A stretch of 64,000 nt of DNA from the NCBI RefSeq assembly GCF_000271485.2, contig NZ_AKVN02000001.1, forward strand, positions 1,988,001-2,052,000. The letters run 5' to 3'. The stretch is from Pelosinus fermentans DSM 17108. GTDB lineage: Bacteria > Bacillota > Negativicutes > DSM-13327. How positions within the stretch are numbered: the stretch's first letter is position 1; every line of letters begins with the position of its first letter. Under the pieces are notes generated by a model, which was not told where the DNA came from, did not search any database, and saw only the letters and a program-made list of their open reading frames with translations. Shown piece by piece: positions 38,701-45,835 of the stretch. A program made the translations under genes and the position numbers.

Positions 38701-39005
38701 ATGGAGGCTGGACGACATCCTTGGAAGGATTATATATGGGATTACCAATGGTAACCCAAGAAGGAGATATGGCTAGAAGCAGATGGGGATCTCATATGCT
38801 CAGAGCCCTTGGAATACGAGAGGGTATTGGGATGGATGAAGAAGAATATGTGGAATGGGCCGTGAAATTAGCTATGGATAAAGAACTTAGGGAACAGATC
38901 AAAAAGAAAATAACCAAGCAAGTAAAATCGGTTTTATTTAATGGCGCAGCAGCACAACTTCATTATGAAAATGCTTTATTAAAAATTTTTGAGGATAAAC
39001 ATTAA
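35793..39005 (+). CDS. Double glycosyltransferase: GT4 domain plus GT41/SPINDLY-like domain
   Basis: A 1070-residue fusion. Residues about 1-405 form a GT4-type GT-B enzyme (MKVVHINLFDKHGGAARISW; LAEVFGLTICEAMASGTPVV). Residues about 410-700 are helical, without clear TPR repeats. Residues about 706-1070 (KKIRIGYISRLFYG; LVGHGTTTGLPTIDYYISGD; DTYPYGGWTTSLEGLYMGLP) resemble the catalytic part of O-GlcNAc-transferase/SPINDLY-type GT41 enzymes, which modify proteins. ATG 35793 lies 9 bases after AGGGGG. Protein O-glycosylation, perhaps of flagellin or an S-layer, is an inference. Confidence 0.8.
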   Translation: MKVVHINLFDKHGGAARISWTLMNYLTQMGHETVTFAHHTASQDDRVIQIPFLQTAWQKKLLDQQEKEGLFDLYSAALLKVLNHPLFEQADLVHLHCINGNYFSFLLLPFLASKPLIWTLHDPLAFTANCLSIDVCNGWKEDWCGACPQDTENKSGLQRELVQLIKSLMYKVSNFTAVCPSAWLSRQAKVSLLQEKEIRLIYNGVDVGTFQPGSKEELRFKLGLPVNQKIILFTAHGGLNNPYKGGEYLRQALLQLYKQYPDIVLLTIGSYSVSTLEDFPILHIDVPFIDNQQQLAQYYAAVDLYVSPTLAEVFGLTICEAMASGTPVVAFAVGGIPELVIHKENGYLVERGNVGELIEGISYFLENEEIRQRAGRAARLRVVEKFSERRMVDEYICLYEEILKKSNPITDDHKSWNPYDEEIVQLIESCKSKGWGFVWKAFHHKYSHFKTEESRKKLQFVDRFCNHCLKRINPISESHVLWDVITQWQSCRSIPESGIDLRAKEMEALYEFIRTLRACLTAYFSKVPEGKFIQLKEEQQQRLYILWQQVFLNDFLSLPVQENESPAFTDSSAGFKEYLLISMYRPMDAEQFNIDVVQLWQEEKIPEYYKVLITFWLLHVPYYNIEEKHRDKILKYTSHLFSMHIPTSSFIPLVNECTKVLWRISYIGGNNLPALAGFGDFIAAHMEQYTSRNKKVNTSFKKNRKKKKIRIGYISRLFYGQAVSYYMINRVIHHNKDNFEVYTFALGKVYDEITSIFEKYSDRFKHFKQIDAVEDVYSVMQSISDSKPDILIYTDIGMDPLTYMLAGLRLVPIQCVLVGHGTTTGLPTIDYYISGDFEPPDASSHYREKLIRLPNLGAAQFPPPFAEFIPVTRKDWKIPEEAVVFVSCANGIKHGPSRDRLLVEILKRVPNACILLKPCHSSNLDNQLGERIKLAARNAGVENRLFIVPPLGRIDALLAIADIQLDTYPYGGWTTSLEGLYMGLPMVTQEGDMARSRWGSHMLRALGIREGIGMDEEEYVEWAVKLAMDKELREQIKKKITKQVKSVLFNGAAAQLHYENALLKIFEDKH

Positions 39006-39107
39006 TTTAAGGTACCTATCCAAGAGTTGTGCATATACTACAGTACAAATAATGGTAAAGTAGATTCTATAAAGTTATCAACGTTTATGAAAAGGAGGAG
39101 AACTATA

Positions 39108-39563
39108 ATGGAAAAGTCTCATAGAGGAGACGATGAGAATTCGAAGCCTTTGGTTCAGGAAAGCCAACTTTGGCAGCCGCCTATTCCTCCATTAGAAAAG
39201 ATACCACAAGATACAATGTTGGAGAAAATAACGAATCGTGTCAAAAACTTGCAGAAAGACAGTACTTTTTTTCCGACAATTACAGAGGAAAAATTAGAGC
39301 AGCTATTAGGTGAGGAAAATCTTGTTGCACAAGATGGCGATCAAAAATATTATCTCTTGCCTGATCAGAGTGCTCTACAAAAATTGATGGATACCATACC
39401 AGCAGTCGCATCCGGTGAAATCAGTCAAAATCGACGCTGGCATAAAACCAATGTGGAAGTAAGTGATGAGGATCATCAGCCTTGGGTTCATGTAATGGAA
39501 ATTCTTCAGGATATGAATAAGAGGTTAGAGCAAATTGAAATATTATTACATCAAAAGGAATAA
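39108..39563 (+). CDS. Unknown acidic protein with C-terminal coiled coil
   Basis: Not recognised. A 151-residue protein from ATG 39108, which follows AAAAGGAGGAG; a longer frame to 39027 lacks a site. It is charged, with a Pro-rich stretch (WQPPIPPLEKIPQD), a middle section that may be globular (EKLEQLLGEENLVAQDGDQK) and a C-terminal amphipathic helix (MEILQDMNKRLEQIEILL) likely to form a coiled coil. It closes the plus-strand glycan operon. No membrane or export signal. Confidence 0.5.
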   Translation: MEKSHRGDDENSKPLVQESQLWQPPIPPLEKIPQDTMLEKITNRVKNLQKDSTFFPTITEEKLEQLLGEENLVAQDGDQKYYLLPDQSALQKLMDTIPAVASGEISQNRRWHKTNVEVSDEDHQPWVHVMEILQDMNKRLEQIEILLHQKE

Positions 39564-39591
39564 AAAAGCAGACCTACCTGGTCTGCTTTTA
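39562..39591. terminator. Bidirectional terminator between convergent genes
   Basis: A perfect 11-bp stem (AAAAGCAGACC / GGTCTGCTTTT), loop TACCT, A-rich on one side and T-rich on the other. It lies between the coiled-coil gene (+) and the Cys-rich gene (-). Confidence 0.88.
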
Positions 39592-39593
39592 TG

Positions 39594-40349
39594 TTAAACT
39601 ATGGGACAATCTCCAGAACTGCTACCATGATGGCTGGTATCAAATGAGCCTTTTACTGTAAAGGAAGAGTATCCATTAGCGATGGCTTCATCCGTTAATT
39701 CAAACGGTCTGATCCCTTCTACCCACAAGTTTTCGCTTCTCCATAATTTATCTATAATCTTTCCTGTAATTGTAATCTGTTGAGGGCTAGTGACAACTGC
39801 ATTAAATTGAGCTACAAGGCATGAACCGTCAATCCTGGTTAATTCATTCTTTAATTGCTGTCCGGTTACAGGAGTGCAATCTGGGAATCCATAGAAAGTG
39901 GTAAAGGTTTTAGTAAAGGTTGGGAGTGGAAGAATGATTGGGTTTGTGGTGCAATTGCCGCAGATGAGTACCAATCCAATTCTGACTGTTATACTCTGGC
40001 AGCCTTCATCAATTTGCTCATCGGCGCACCATAAGATAACCTGGCAGGTTTCACCCACTGTGAGTGTTGGGAAAGTAAAGGTTCCGTTGCATTGTACTCG
40101 GCATGGTCCTACTGGAGGGTAGGCTATGCATCTTGTAAATTCACCGGAATTACCAATAAGTACGACTTCTTCTACACAAATGTCATGACATTCACATGTT
40201 GGTATTCTGCTTACTGGGGGCGTTGTAGTACCAAAAACTGGTCCGCAGGTGTTAAAGATACCAAGACAGCTATTGCAGGGGCAGTTTGGTTCACATTGGC
40301 GGGTCAATTCACAAAAATCGGGAATCTCAAAATACTTGCTGTCTATCAT
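39594..40349 (-). CDS. Cysteine-rich protein of unknown function, possibly spore-associated
   Basis: A 251-residue protein with about 20 cysteines, clustered at the N-terminus (CELTRQCEPNCPCNSC, CECHDIC) and spaced through a Thr/Pro/Ile-rich, probably beta-rich body. It ends HHGSSSGDCPIV. There is no signal peptide. A strong GAGGAGG lies upstream of the start. Many Cys in a cytosolic protein without enzyme motifs suggests a disulfide-crosslinked structural role such as spore coat or exosporium, consistent with a sporulating host. I do not recognise the family. Confidence 0.5.
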   Translation of the reverse strand: MIDSKYFEIPDFCELTRQCEPNCPCNSCLGIFNTCGPVFGTTTPPVSRIPTCECHDICVEEVVLIGNSGEFTRCIAYPPVGPCRVQCNGTFTFPTLTVGETCQVILWCADEQIDEGCQSITVRIGLVLICGNCTTNPIILPLPTFTKTFTTFYGFPDCTPVTGQQLKNELTRIDGSCLVAQFNAVVTSPQQITITGKIIDKLWRSENLWVEGIRPFELTDEAIANGYSSFTVKGSFDTSHHGSSSGDCPIV

Positions 40350-40794
40350 AGCAAAAGCCTCCTCTAAAATGTTGGATTTTGGTTGAGTATTTAGTATCTA
40401 AAGTAATAGGCATCCCTCCTGAAAAAATAAAGAATACTTATATACTCTTAATACATAAGACTTTTATATTCTTAATTCATAATATGTTTTTTCTTCTGAA
40501 AGGTGCCATTAAGAAGAAAAAATGTAATATTTTCGAGCGCAGTTGACATCTTAATTATTTCTATTCTATTACTTATTTTTATCCCATGGTATGCATCTTG
40601 GAGTGTTTTGGGAACTAACATCAATTATGGATCGCCAGGATTTTGTTAAAACCCAAAAAGCAATAAAAACAGCACCAAAATACCGTTTTATTGCTTTTTT
40701 GTAAAAACTTAATTGACCATATAGTGGAAAGACCATACAATAAGATTACACCAAAACCTGATTCTAATGAAATTCAAACTTGGGGAGGGATTTT
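40350..40794. other. Long intergenic region with possible orphan transcription unit
   Basis: 445 bases without a convincing gene. TTGACA (40543) with an 18-base spacer and TATTAC (40567-40572) could start a plus-strand transcript. A strong hairpin (AAAAAGCAATAAAAAC, 40655-40670, with GTTTTATTGCTTTTTT, 40685-40700) would end it after roughly 125 bases. A 37-codon frame inside (40591-40704) lacks a ribosome site and runs through the hairpin. Confidence 0.45.
40655..40700. terminator. Terminator-like hairpin without an adjacent gene
   Basis: A 16-base inverted repeat (AAAAAGCAATAAAAAC with its complement) separated by 14 bases, A-rich and T-rich ends. It lies 95 bases before the efflux operon and serves no visible protein gene on either strand. 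Confidence 0.7.
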
Positions 40795-41877
40795 ATGCAA
40801 GTTCAAACGTTATGGCAAAAAAGGTACCAGTATAAAAAAATCATACTATTAATAATCATTGTGGGTGTGGCAGCTACATTTGGAATCAGGATGTATGTAG
40901 ATAAAAGTAAGCCCGTAGTAACAACGCAGTTAGTAGCAGTAGAGCGAGGCGACATCGTGTCATTGGTATCAGCAACTGGTACGATCAATCCTGTAAATAT
41001 TGTTGATATTAGTTCAAAGATAACTGGTTTAATAAAGGAAGTCAGAGTGCTTGAAAATGAGCAGGTAAAAGCAGGGCAAATATTGATCTTACTGGATGAT
41101 AAACGGCTCATGGCACAAGTATCTCAGTCACGTGCCAAATTAGAAAACACATCGGCAAATTATCAGCGGAATTTACAATTAAATCGTATCGGAGCTATCT
41201 CCAATCAACAGTTGGATGCTTCCATTATGGATTATAGTGTGGCGCAGGCAACCTATGATGATGCTGTATCCCAATTAGATGATACTGTCATTAAAGCACC
41301 GATTGATGGTGTTATTATTGGTAAGCCGATTCCTGCTGGTCAGACCGTGGCTCCAGGGATTTCCACTCCTATGGTTCTCATGAGTGTGGCCGACTTGTCA
41401 AAAATGCAGATTGAGGCGCAGGTCGATGAATCTGATATTGGAAAAATTGCATTAGGACAAAGGGTGACGTTTACCGTAGATGCCTACATTGATAAAGTGT
41501 TCTCAGGCACGGTATCGAATATATCCCAAAAGGCGAATATAACGCAAAATGTAGTCTATTATGTTGTAACCATTGATGTTGAAGGACCTGGAACAATGCT
41601 CAAACCAACTATGACGGCAAGAGTATCAATACAAAGCGGGGAAAGTAAAAATACAATCCTTGTACCCCTGTCTGCTATTAAGGAAAATCAAGGTCAGCCA
41701 TATGTCCAGATCATGGTCAGCGGAAAGATTGAAAATATCAATGTTACGACTGGACTATCTAACGAAGATAAGGTAGAAATTACCAGTGGTCTTGCGGATG
41801 GTGATCAAATTGTGCTTCCGCAAGCAAAAGCACTGCCTCAGGCTTCTGGAAATATGCGCGGTCCACTTGGTCGCTAA
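40795..41877 (+). CDS. MacA/HlyD-type membrane fusion protein of an ABC exporter
   Basis: A periplasmic adaptor of 360 residues from ATG 40795, after GGGGAGGG. It has an N-terminal membrane anchor (about 16-33), a lipoyl/barrel-sandwich half starting [16 protein letters not shown], a short coiled-coil hairpin (about 100-145), the second half [16 protein letters not shown], then beta-barrel and membrane-proximal domains. With the next two genes it makes a MacAB-like tripartite exporter; a diderm envelope would let it reach an outer-membrane channel. The substrate (peptide, drug or other) is not evident. Confidence 0.9.
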   Translation: MQVQTLWQKRYQYKKIILLIIIVGVAATFGIRMYVDKSKPVVTTQLVAVERGDIVSLVSATGTINPVNIVDISSKITGLIKEVRVLENEQVKAGQILILLDDKRLMAQVSQSRAKLENTSANYQRNLQLNRIGAISNQQLDASIMDYSVAQATYDDAVSQLDDTVIKAPIDGVIIGKPIPAGQTVAPGISTPMVLMSVADLSKMQIEAQVDESDIGKIALGQRVTFTVDAYIDKVFSGTVSNISQKANITQNVVYYVVTIDVEGPGTMLKPTMTARVSIQSGESKNTILVPLSAIKENQGQPYVQIMVSGKIENINVTTGLSNEDKVEITSGLADGDQIVLPQAKALPQASGNMRGPLGR

Positions 41878-41890
41878 GGAGGGATCGGCA

Positions 41891-42576
41891 ATGAGCATTG
41901 TACTTTCCAATATAAAGAAAATATACCAGATGGGTGATACCCAAGTTGCTGCTTTGGCAGGAATTACACTGGAGATCAGCGCCGGAGAATTTACAGCCAT
42001 TATGGGACCGTCGGGGTCGGGTAAATCAACTTTGATGAATATATTAGGCTGCCTTGACAGGCCTACCAGCGGATCTTACATGCTAGATGGGGAAGAGGTA
42101 GCTACGTTAAAAGATGATGAATTGGCGGTTACCAGAAATAAGAAAATCGGGTTTGTTTTTCAGAACTTTAATTTGCTGCCTCGTATGTCAGCTCAACAAA
42201 ATGTAGCTTTGCCTCTTGTATATGCAGGAGTAGTAAAACAGGAACGAGATTCCATGGCTGCTGCTGCTCTATCTATGGTGGGTTTAGCCGATCGGATGCA
42301 TCATCGTCCTAATGAGTTGTCTGGGGGCAGCGCCAGCGTGTGGCAATTGCGCGGGCCTTAGTGAATAACCCTAGTATTATTATGGCTGATGAACCTACCG
42401 GAAATCTTGACAGTAAATCTGGCAATGAGATCATGGAGATATTTACGAAGCTTAACAAAGAAGGGCGAACCATCGTTTTGGTTACACATGAAATCGAGAT
42501 TGCTCAATTTACAAGGCGTATTATCTCTTTTCGTGATGGTCTAATTATCAGTGATGAAGCGTTGCTCAAAGTCTAG
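41891..42576 (+). pseudogene. MacB-type ABC transporter ATPase, frameshifted as given
   Basis: The ATPase of the exporter, about 228 residues when repaired. The first frame has Walker [14 protein letters not shown] and the Q-loop [10 protein letters not shown], then reads [14 protein letters not shown] and stops at 42361. The correct continuation ([11 protein letters not shown], Walker [17 protein letters not shown]) is in another frame to 42576. One extra G in the G5 run at 42323-42327 restores [15 protein letters not shown]. As in mreB, the missing base is a G in a run of six, so a sequencing error is more likely than a real mutation. AAGGAGGGA precedes ATG 41891. Confidence 0.88.
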
Positions 42577-42588
42577 GAGGTGATTTTT

Positions 42589-43803
42589 TTGCTGTGGGAA
42601 AGCATTATTATAGCATTAGAAGGATTAAAAGCGAATAAAATGCGTTCTATATTGACAATGCTGGGAATTATTATTGGTGTAGGTGCCGTCATTGCGATGG
42701 TGTCGATTGGTATGGGAGTGCAAAATAAAATACAAGATTCAATTGCTGGTTTAGGGAGTAACCTTCTGATTATTACCCCTGGTGCCACATCACCTTCTGG
42801 TGTGAGGCTGGCCGCTGGTTCTAACACTACTCTGACCAATAAAGATGCTCAGGCAATAGGGCGTCAAATCGAAGGTGTCAGTGCCGTTGCGCCTAGCGTT
42901 AGTAAACAATACCAACTGGTGTATGGGAATAAAAATTGGATGACAACGGTCCAAGGGACTACGCCTGAATTTGTGAGTGTTCGGAATTTTAATGTGGAGT
43001 TGGGACGATTTTTCTCGAATCAAGAGGTAGAAACGCGAATGAGAGTTGCAGTTCTGGGGAAAACCACTGCTGATAATTTATTCGGTACCATCTATCCTGT
43101 GGGACAGACGGTACGTATTAATTCAGCTCCCTTTGTAGTAGTTGGTGTATTTGAGGGAAAAGGGCAGTCAGCAGGTGGTATGGACCAAGATGATGTTGTG
43201 GTGATTCCCTTAACGACAGCTCAAGAACGTATGATGGGGATTAGCTATATACAAACCATTAGCGTACAGGCGGTTAGTCCGGAAAGCATTAATCAGGCAC
43301 AAGAGGATATCACCTCTCTTTTACGTTCACGCCATAAGTTAGCAAAAGATATGCCGGATGATTTTACGGTTCGTAACTTAGCGGCAGTGATGGCTACAGC
43401 AGAGGAAACGACAAAAACCATTACATTGCTTTTAGGGAATATTGCAGCAATCTCGTTATTAGTTGGTGGTATTGGTATTATGAATATTATGCTGGTATCT
43501 GTGACAGAGCGTACAAGAGAAATCGGCATTCGAAAAGCTCTAGGTGCTACTTATCGCAATATTTTACTGCAGTTTCTTATTGAAGCCATTGTTATTGGTG
43601 TAACAGGCGGTTTAATTGGTATTGGATTAGGTATTGCCGCAGCATATGCCATTTCAGCAATTGCTGGCTGGAACACTGCTATTTCGTCAGGTTCTATTCT
43701 TATGGCCTTTGGATTTTCCGTAGCGATTGGATTATTTTTTGGTATCTATCCTGCCAGAAAAGCAGCATTATTAGATCCGATTGACGCATTGCGCTATGAA
43801 TAA
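42589..43803 (+). CDS. MacB/FtsX-family ABC exporter permease
   Basis: A 404-residue membrane protein of the MacB/FtsX type: one N-terminal helix (KMRSILTMLGIIIGVGAVI), a large periplasmic domain (about 45-270), and three C-terminal helices with the conserved VGGIGIMNIMLVSVTERTRE and REIGIRKALGA. Unlike E. coli MacB, the ATPase is a separate gene. I chose TTG 42589, 8 bases after AGGAGG; GTG 42580 overlaps that site. It ends the three-gene exporter operon. Confidence 0.9.
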   Translation: MLWESIIIALEGLKANKMRSILTMLGIIIGVGAVIAMVSIGMGVQNKIQDSIAGLGSNLLIITPGATSPSGVRLAAGSNTTLTNKDAQAIGRQIEGVSAVAPSVSKQYQLVYGNKNWMTTVQGTTPEFVSVRNFNVELGRFFSNQEVETRMRVAVLGKTTADNLFGTIYPVGQTVRINSAPFVVVGVFEGKGQSAGGMDQDDVVVIPLTTAQERMMGISYIQTISVQAVSPESINQAQEDITSLLRSRHKLAKDMPDDFTVRNLAAVMATAEETTKTITLLLGNIAAISLLVGGIGIMNIMLVSVTERTREIGIRKALGATYRNILLQFLIEAIVIGVTGGLIGIGLGIAAAYAISAIAGWNTAISSGSILMAFGFSVAIGLFFGIYPARKAALLDPIDALRYE

Positions 43804-43858
43804 AAAGTAAGTATTTTGTGGCAAAATAAGGTGAATGGATATGATAAGGGGAAAGACA

Positions 43859-43999
43859 ATGGGATACTTTTATTCGTTAATGAATTACTTGAAAACGGAC
43901 AAAGGAAAACATGATTGCTTGGACTATATTCGGGCCATTGTGATAATGGCATCGGTCATGGCGGGCATTCGAATATTACTTTATGCTTTATTGCAATAG
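43859..43999 (+). CDS. Small single-helix membrane protein, unknown
   Basis: A 46-residue frame from ATG 43859 to TAG 43997-43999. AGGGG lies 7 bases upstream. A soluble, charged N-terminal half (KTDKGKHDCLDYIR) is followed by one hydrophobic helix (AIVIMASVMAGIRILLYALL). It lies 55 bases after the permease and may belong to that operon or stand alone before nadD. No family recognised. Confidence 0.5.
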   Translation: MGYFYSLMNYLKTDKGKHDCLDYIRAIVIMASVMAGIRILLYALLQ

Positions 44000-44021
44000 A
44001 AGTGTAGTTTTATATAGGAAA

Positions 44022-44069
44022 AAATAGTCTTGTCTTTTTGAGGTGTGATATAATAAGACAAGACTATTT
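44022..44069 (+). promoter_or_regulatory. Promoter of nadD framed by a perfect 15-bp inverted repeat
   Basis: AAATAGTCTTGTCTT (44022-44036) and its exact complement (44055-44069) are separated by 18 bases. The spacer ends in a consensus -10 box, TATAAT (44049-44054). The -35 is not clear; TAGTCT at 44025-44030 with an 18-base spacer is a weak candidate inside the left arm. The repeat could be an operator, or fold as a hairpin in any transcript arriving from upstream. Confidence 0.6.
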
Positions 44070-44088
44070 GTATCGTAGGAGAACCTTT

Positions 44089-44706
44089 ATGTCAGATAAA
44101 AAACGTAAGATTGGTATTATGGGTGGTACCTTTGATCCTATACATACTGGTCACTTGGCAACGGCTGAAGCAGTCCGCGTGGAATATGATCTTGAGAGAG
44201 TATTATTTATTCCAGCTTCAAATCCACCGCATAAACAGCATTCTCGGGTAACGAAACCACTACATAGGTACATTATGACCGTAATGGCTACCTATTCCAA
44301 TCCTCATTTTCATGTATCGCCCATCGAAATAGAACGGCCAGGGCTATCCTATGCGATTGATACGGTATTGGAGCTAATTAAGCAATATGGGGATAATATA
44401 GAGTTTTATTTTATTGTTGGTTCCGATACCATACAAGAATTAGCATCATGGAAAGACATTGATCACCTTTTAGAGATCTGTCATTTTATTGCTGCCAACC
44501 GTCCAGGCAGTGCATACACACTAGAGGATATAATAAAACCTTTTGGTGAGAAAGGTTTTAAACGTATCCACTCTTTGCCTACCCCTGAACTAGAGATATC
44601 TTCTACAGATGTACGAGAGAAAGTGCGGCAGGGAAGATCGATTAAATATTTTGTTCCTGAAAGCGTTGAGATTTATATCTGCAAAGAAAATTTGTATAAA
44701 GAATAG
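44089..44706 (+). CDS. nadD: Nicotinate-nucleotide adenylyltransferase
   Basis: Adenylates nicotinate mononucleotide to deamido-NAD, a late step of NAD synthesis. It has 205 residues from ATG 44089 (TAGGAGA site). The nucleotidyltransferase signature GGTFDPIHTGHL (GxFDPxHxGH) is at residues 11-22, and the second motif SSTDVREKVRQG (ISSTxIR type) is near the C-terminus. In related genomes it follows proA directly; here it begins after the accessory region and a special promoter. It leads into yqeK-LCP-rsfS. Confidence 0.96.
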   Translation: MSDKKRKIGIMGGTFDPIHTGHLATAEAVRVEYDLERVLFIPASNPPHKQHSRVTKPLHRYIMTVMATYSNPHFHVSPIEIERPGLSYAIDTVLELIKQYGDNIEFYFIVGSDTIQELASWKDIDHLLEICHFIAANRPGSAYTLEDIIKPFGEKGFKRIHSLPTPELEISSTDVREKVRQGRSIKYFVPESVEIYICKENLYKE

Positions 44707-44822
44707 TAGTAAAACATACCATGTTTGGCTTTTGGCAAATAAAGTTAGGCATAAATACTATAGTTTCGTAGATAATGTTAGTACAATCGTTTTTAGAATT
44801 TAACAAAGAAAGGTGATTCCAA

Positions 44823-45074
44823 ATGTCAAAAACACTTTATGTGGGCAATTTGCCTTGGTCAACAAGTGATAGTGATTTAGCTGATGTGTTCAAGGAGCAT
44901 GGCAATGTAATTTCCAGTCGTATTATCACAGACAAGGAAACAGGGCGTTCTAGAGGGTTTGGGTTTGTAGAAGTCGATGATGATGATGCTGATAAGATGG
45001 TTAGTATGATGAATGGCAGTGACTTTGGTGGGCGGCAGATTGTCGTGAATGAAGCCAGGCCAAGAGAACAATAA
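44823..45074 (+). CDS. RRM-domain RNA-binding protein
   Basis: An 83-residue single RNA recognition motif. RNP2 is LYVGNLPWS (residues 4-12) and RNP1 is RSRGFGFVEV (about 43-52), with the aromatic residues that stack on RNA. Such small RRM proteins occur in cyanobacteria, clostridia and Negativicutes, often linked to cold or stress response, though their targets are mostly unknown. AAAGGTGATT precedes the ATG. A terminator follows at once, so it is probably expressed alone. It interrupts the usual nadD-yqeK pairing. Confidence 0.92.
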   Translation: MSKTLYVGNLPWSTSDSDLADVFKEHGNVISSRIITDKETGRSRGFGFVEVDDDDADKMVSMMNGSDFGGRQIVVNEARPREQ

Positions 45075-45083
45075 CTAAAATGT

Positions 45084-45114
45084 AAGCCTTCTTTATAGGA
45101 GGCTTTTATTTTTT
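45084..45114 (+). terminator. Terminator after RRM gene
   Basis: A short stem AAGCCTT / GAGGCTT with a G-U pair, then TTATTTTTT. Confidence 0.7.
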
Positions 45115-45209
45115 AGCAGGGAATTCAACTATTTTGGCGAAATGTATACTATTACAAACATAGTTATTTGTGGAATCAATGGTTTAATTAAAAATATTGT
45201 GGTGAGAAA

Positions 45210-45797
45210 ATGGATTATGAATATATTCTAACTCAATTATCAAAAATATTATCATCCAAAAGACTGCAGCATTCGGTTGGTGTTAGCAAGACGGCAGAGG
45301 AAATGGCTGAACGCTTTGGGGGTGACAAGGTCAAAGCTGGCTTAGCAGGTCTTCTGCATGACGCAGCCCGTGAGGTACCAGTAGCTGATCTCTTGCCAAT
45401 GGCACAAGCCTTTGGTATAGTGGTTAGTGATATCGAAAAAGCAGAACCTATATTGCTGCATGCTCCCATTTCAGCCAAGTTAGCTGAGAGCAAGTTTAAC
45501 ATCCATGATGCAGAAATTTTACAAGCAATTTTTCTGCACACAACAGGGGGAGCTCATATGTCGTTATTAGATAAAATTATTTATTTAGCAGATGTGATCG
45601 AACCTGGTCGTAATTTTGGAGGTCTGGAAGAAATTAGAGCAATGGCTTATAGTGATTTGGACAAGGCACTGCTGTTGGCATTGGATCAAAGCATAAGTTA
45701 CATTTTGGAAGAAGGTGGCTTAATTCATCCGGCTACCATTGAAGCTCGAAATGATCTTTTAATCAAGCAGCGTACACCGATATTGCATACTACATAG
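45210..45797 (+). CDS. yqeK: YqeK-family HD-domain Ap4A hydrolase
   Basis: A 195-residue HD-superfamily phosphohydrolase. Members split symmetrical dinucleoside tetraphosphates such as Ap4A into two ADP. The metal site is visible as RLQHSVGVSKTAEEMAERFG, LLHDAAREVP (HD about residues 48-49), HAPISAK and the later LADVIEPGR. Downstream of nadD and upstream of an LCP gene and rsfS, the standard Firmicute order. It starts at ATG 45210 after GTGAGAAA, a modest site. Confidence 0.9.
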   Translation: MDYEYILTQLSKILSSKRLQHSVGVSKTAEEMAERFGGDKVKAGLAGLLHDAAREVPVADLLPMAQAFGIVVSDIEKAEPILLHAPISAKLAESKFNIHDAEILQAIFLHTTGGAHMSLLDKIIYLADVIEPGRNFGGLEEIRAMAYSDLDKALLLALDQSISYILEEGGLIHPATIEARNDLLIKQRTPILHTT

Positions 45798-45835
45798 AAA
45801 AATCTTTAGGTTATGTCTAGAGAGGAGGAAAACGC

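Noticed and set aside
40092-40367. Plus-strand 91-codon frame opposite the Cys-rich gene
   Set aside because: The minus frame has a strong ribosome site and ordered Cys pattern; the plus frame has neither.
40591-40704. 37-codon frame (starting MHLGVFWE) between the Cys-rich gene and the exporter
   Set aside because: No ribosome site, and the frame runs through a terminator hairpin; more likely non-coding.
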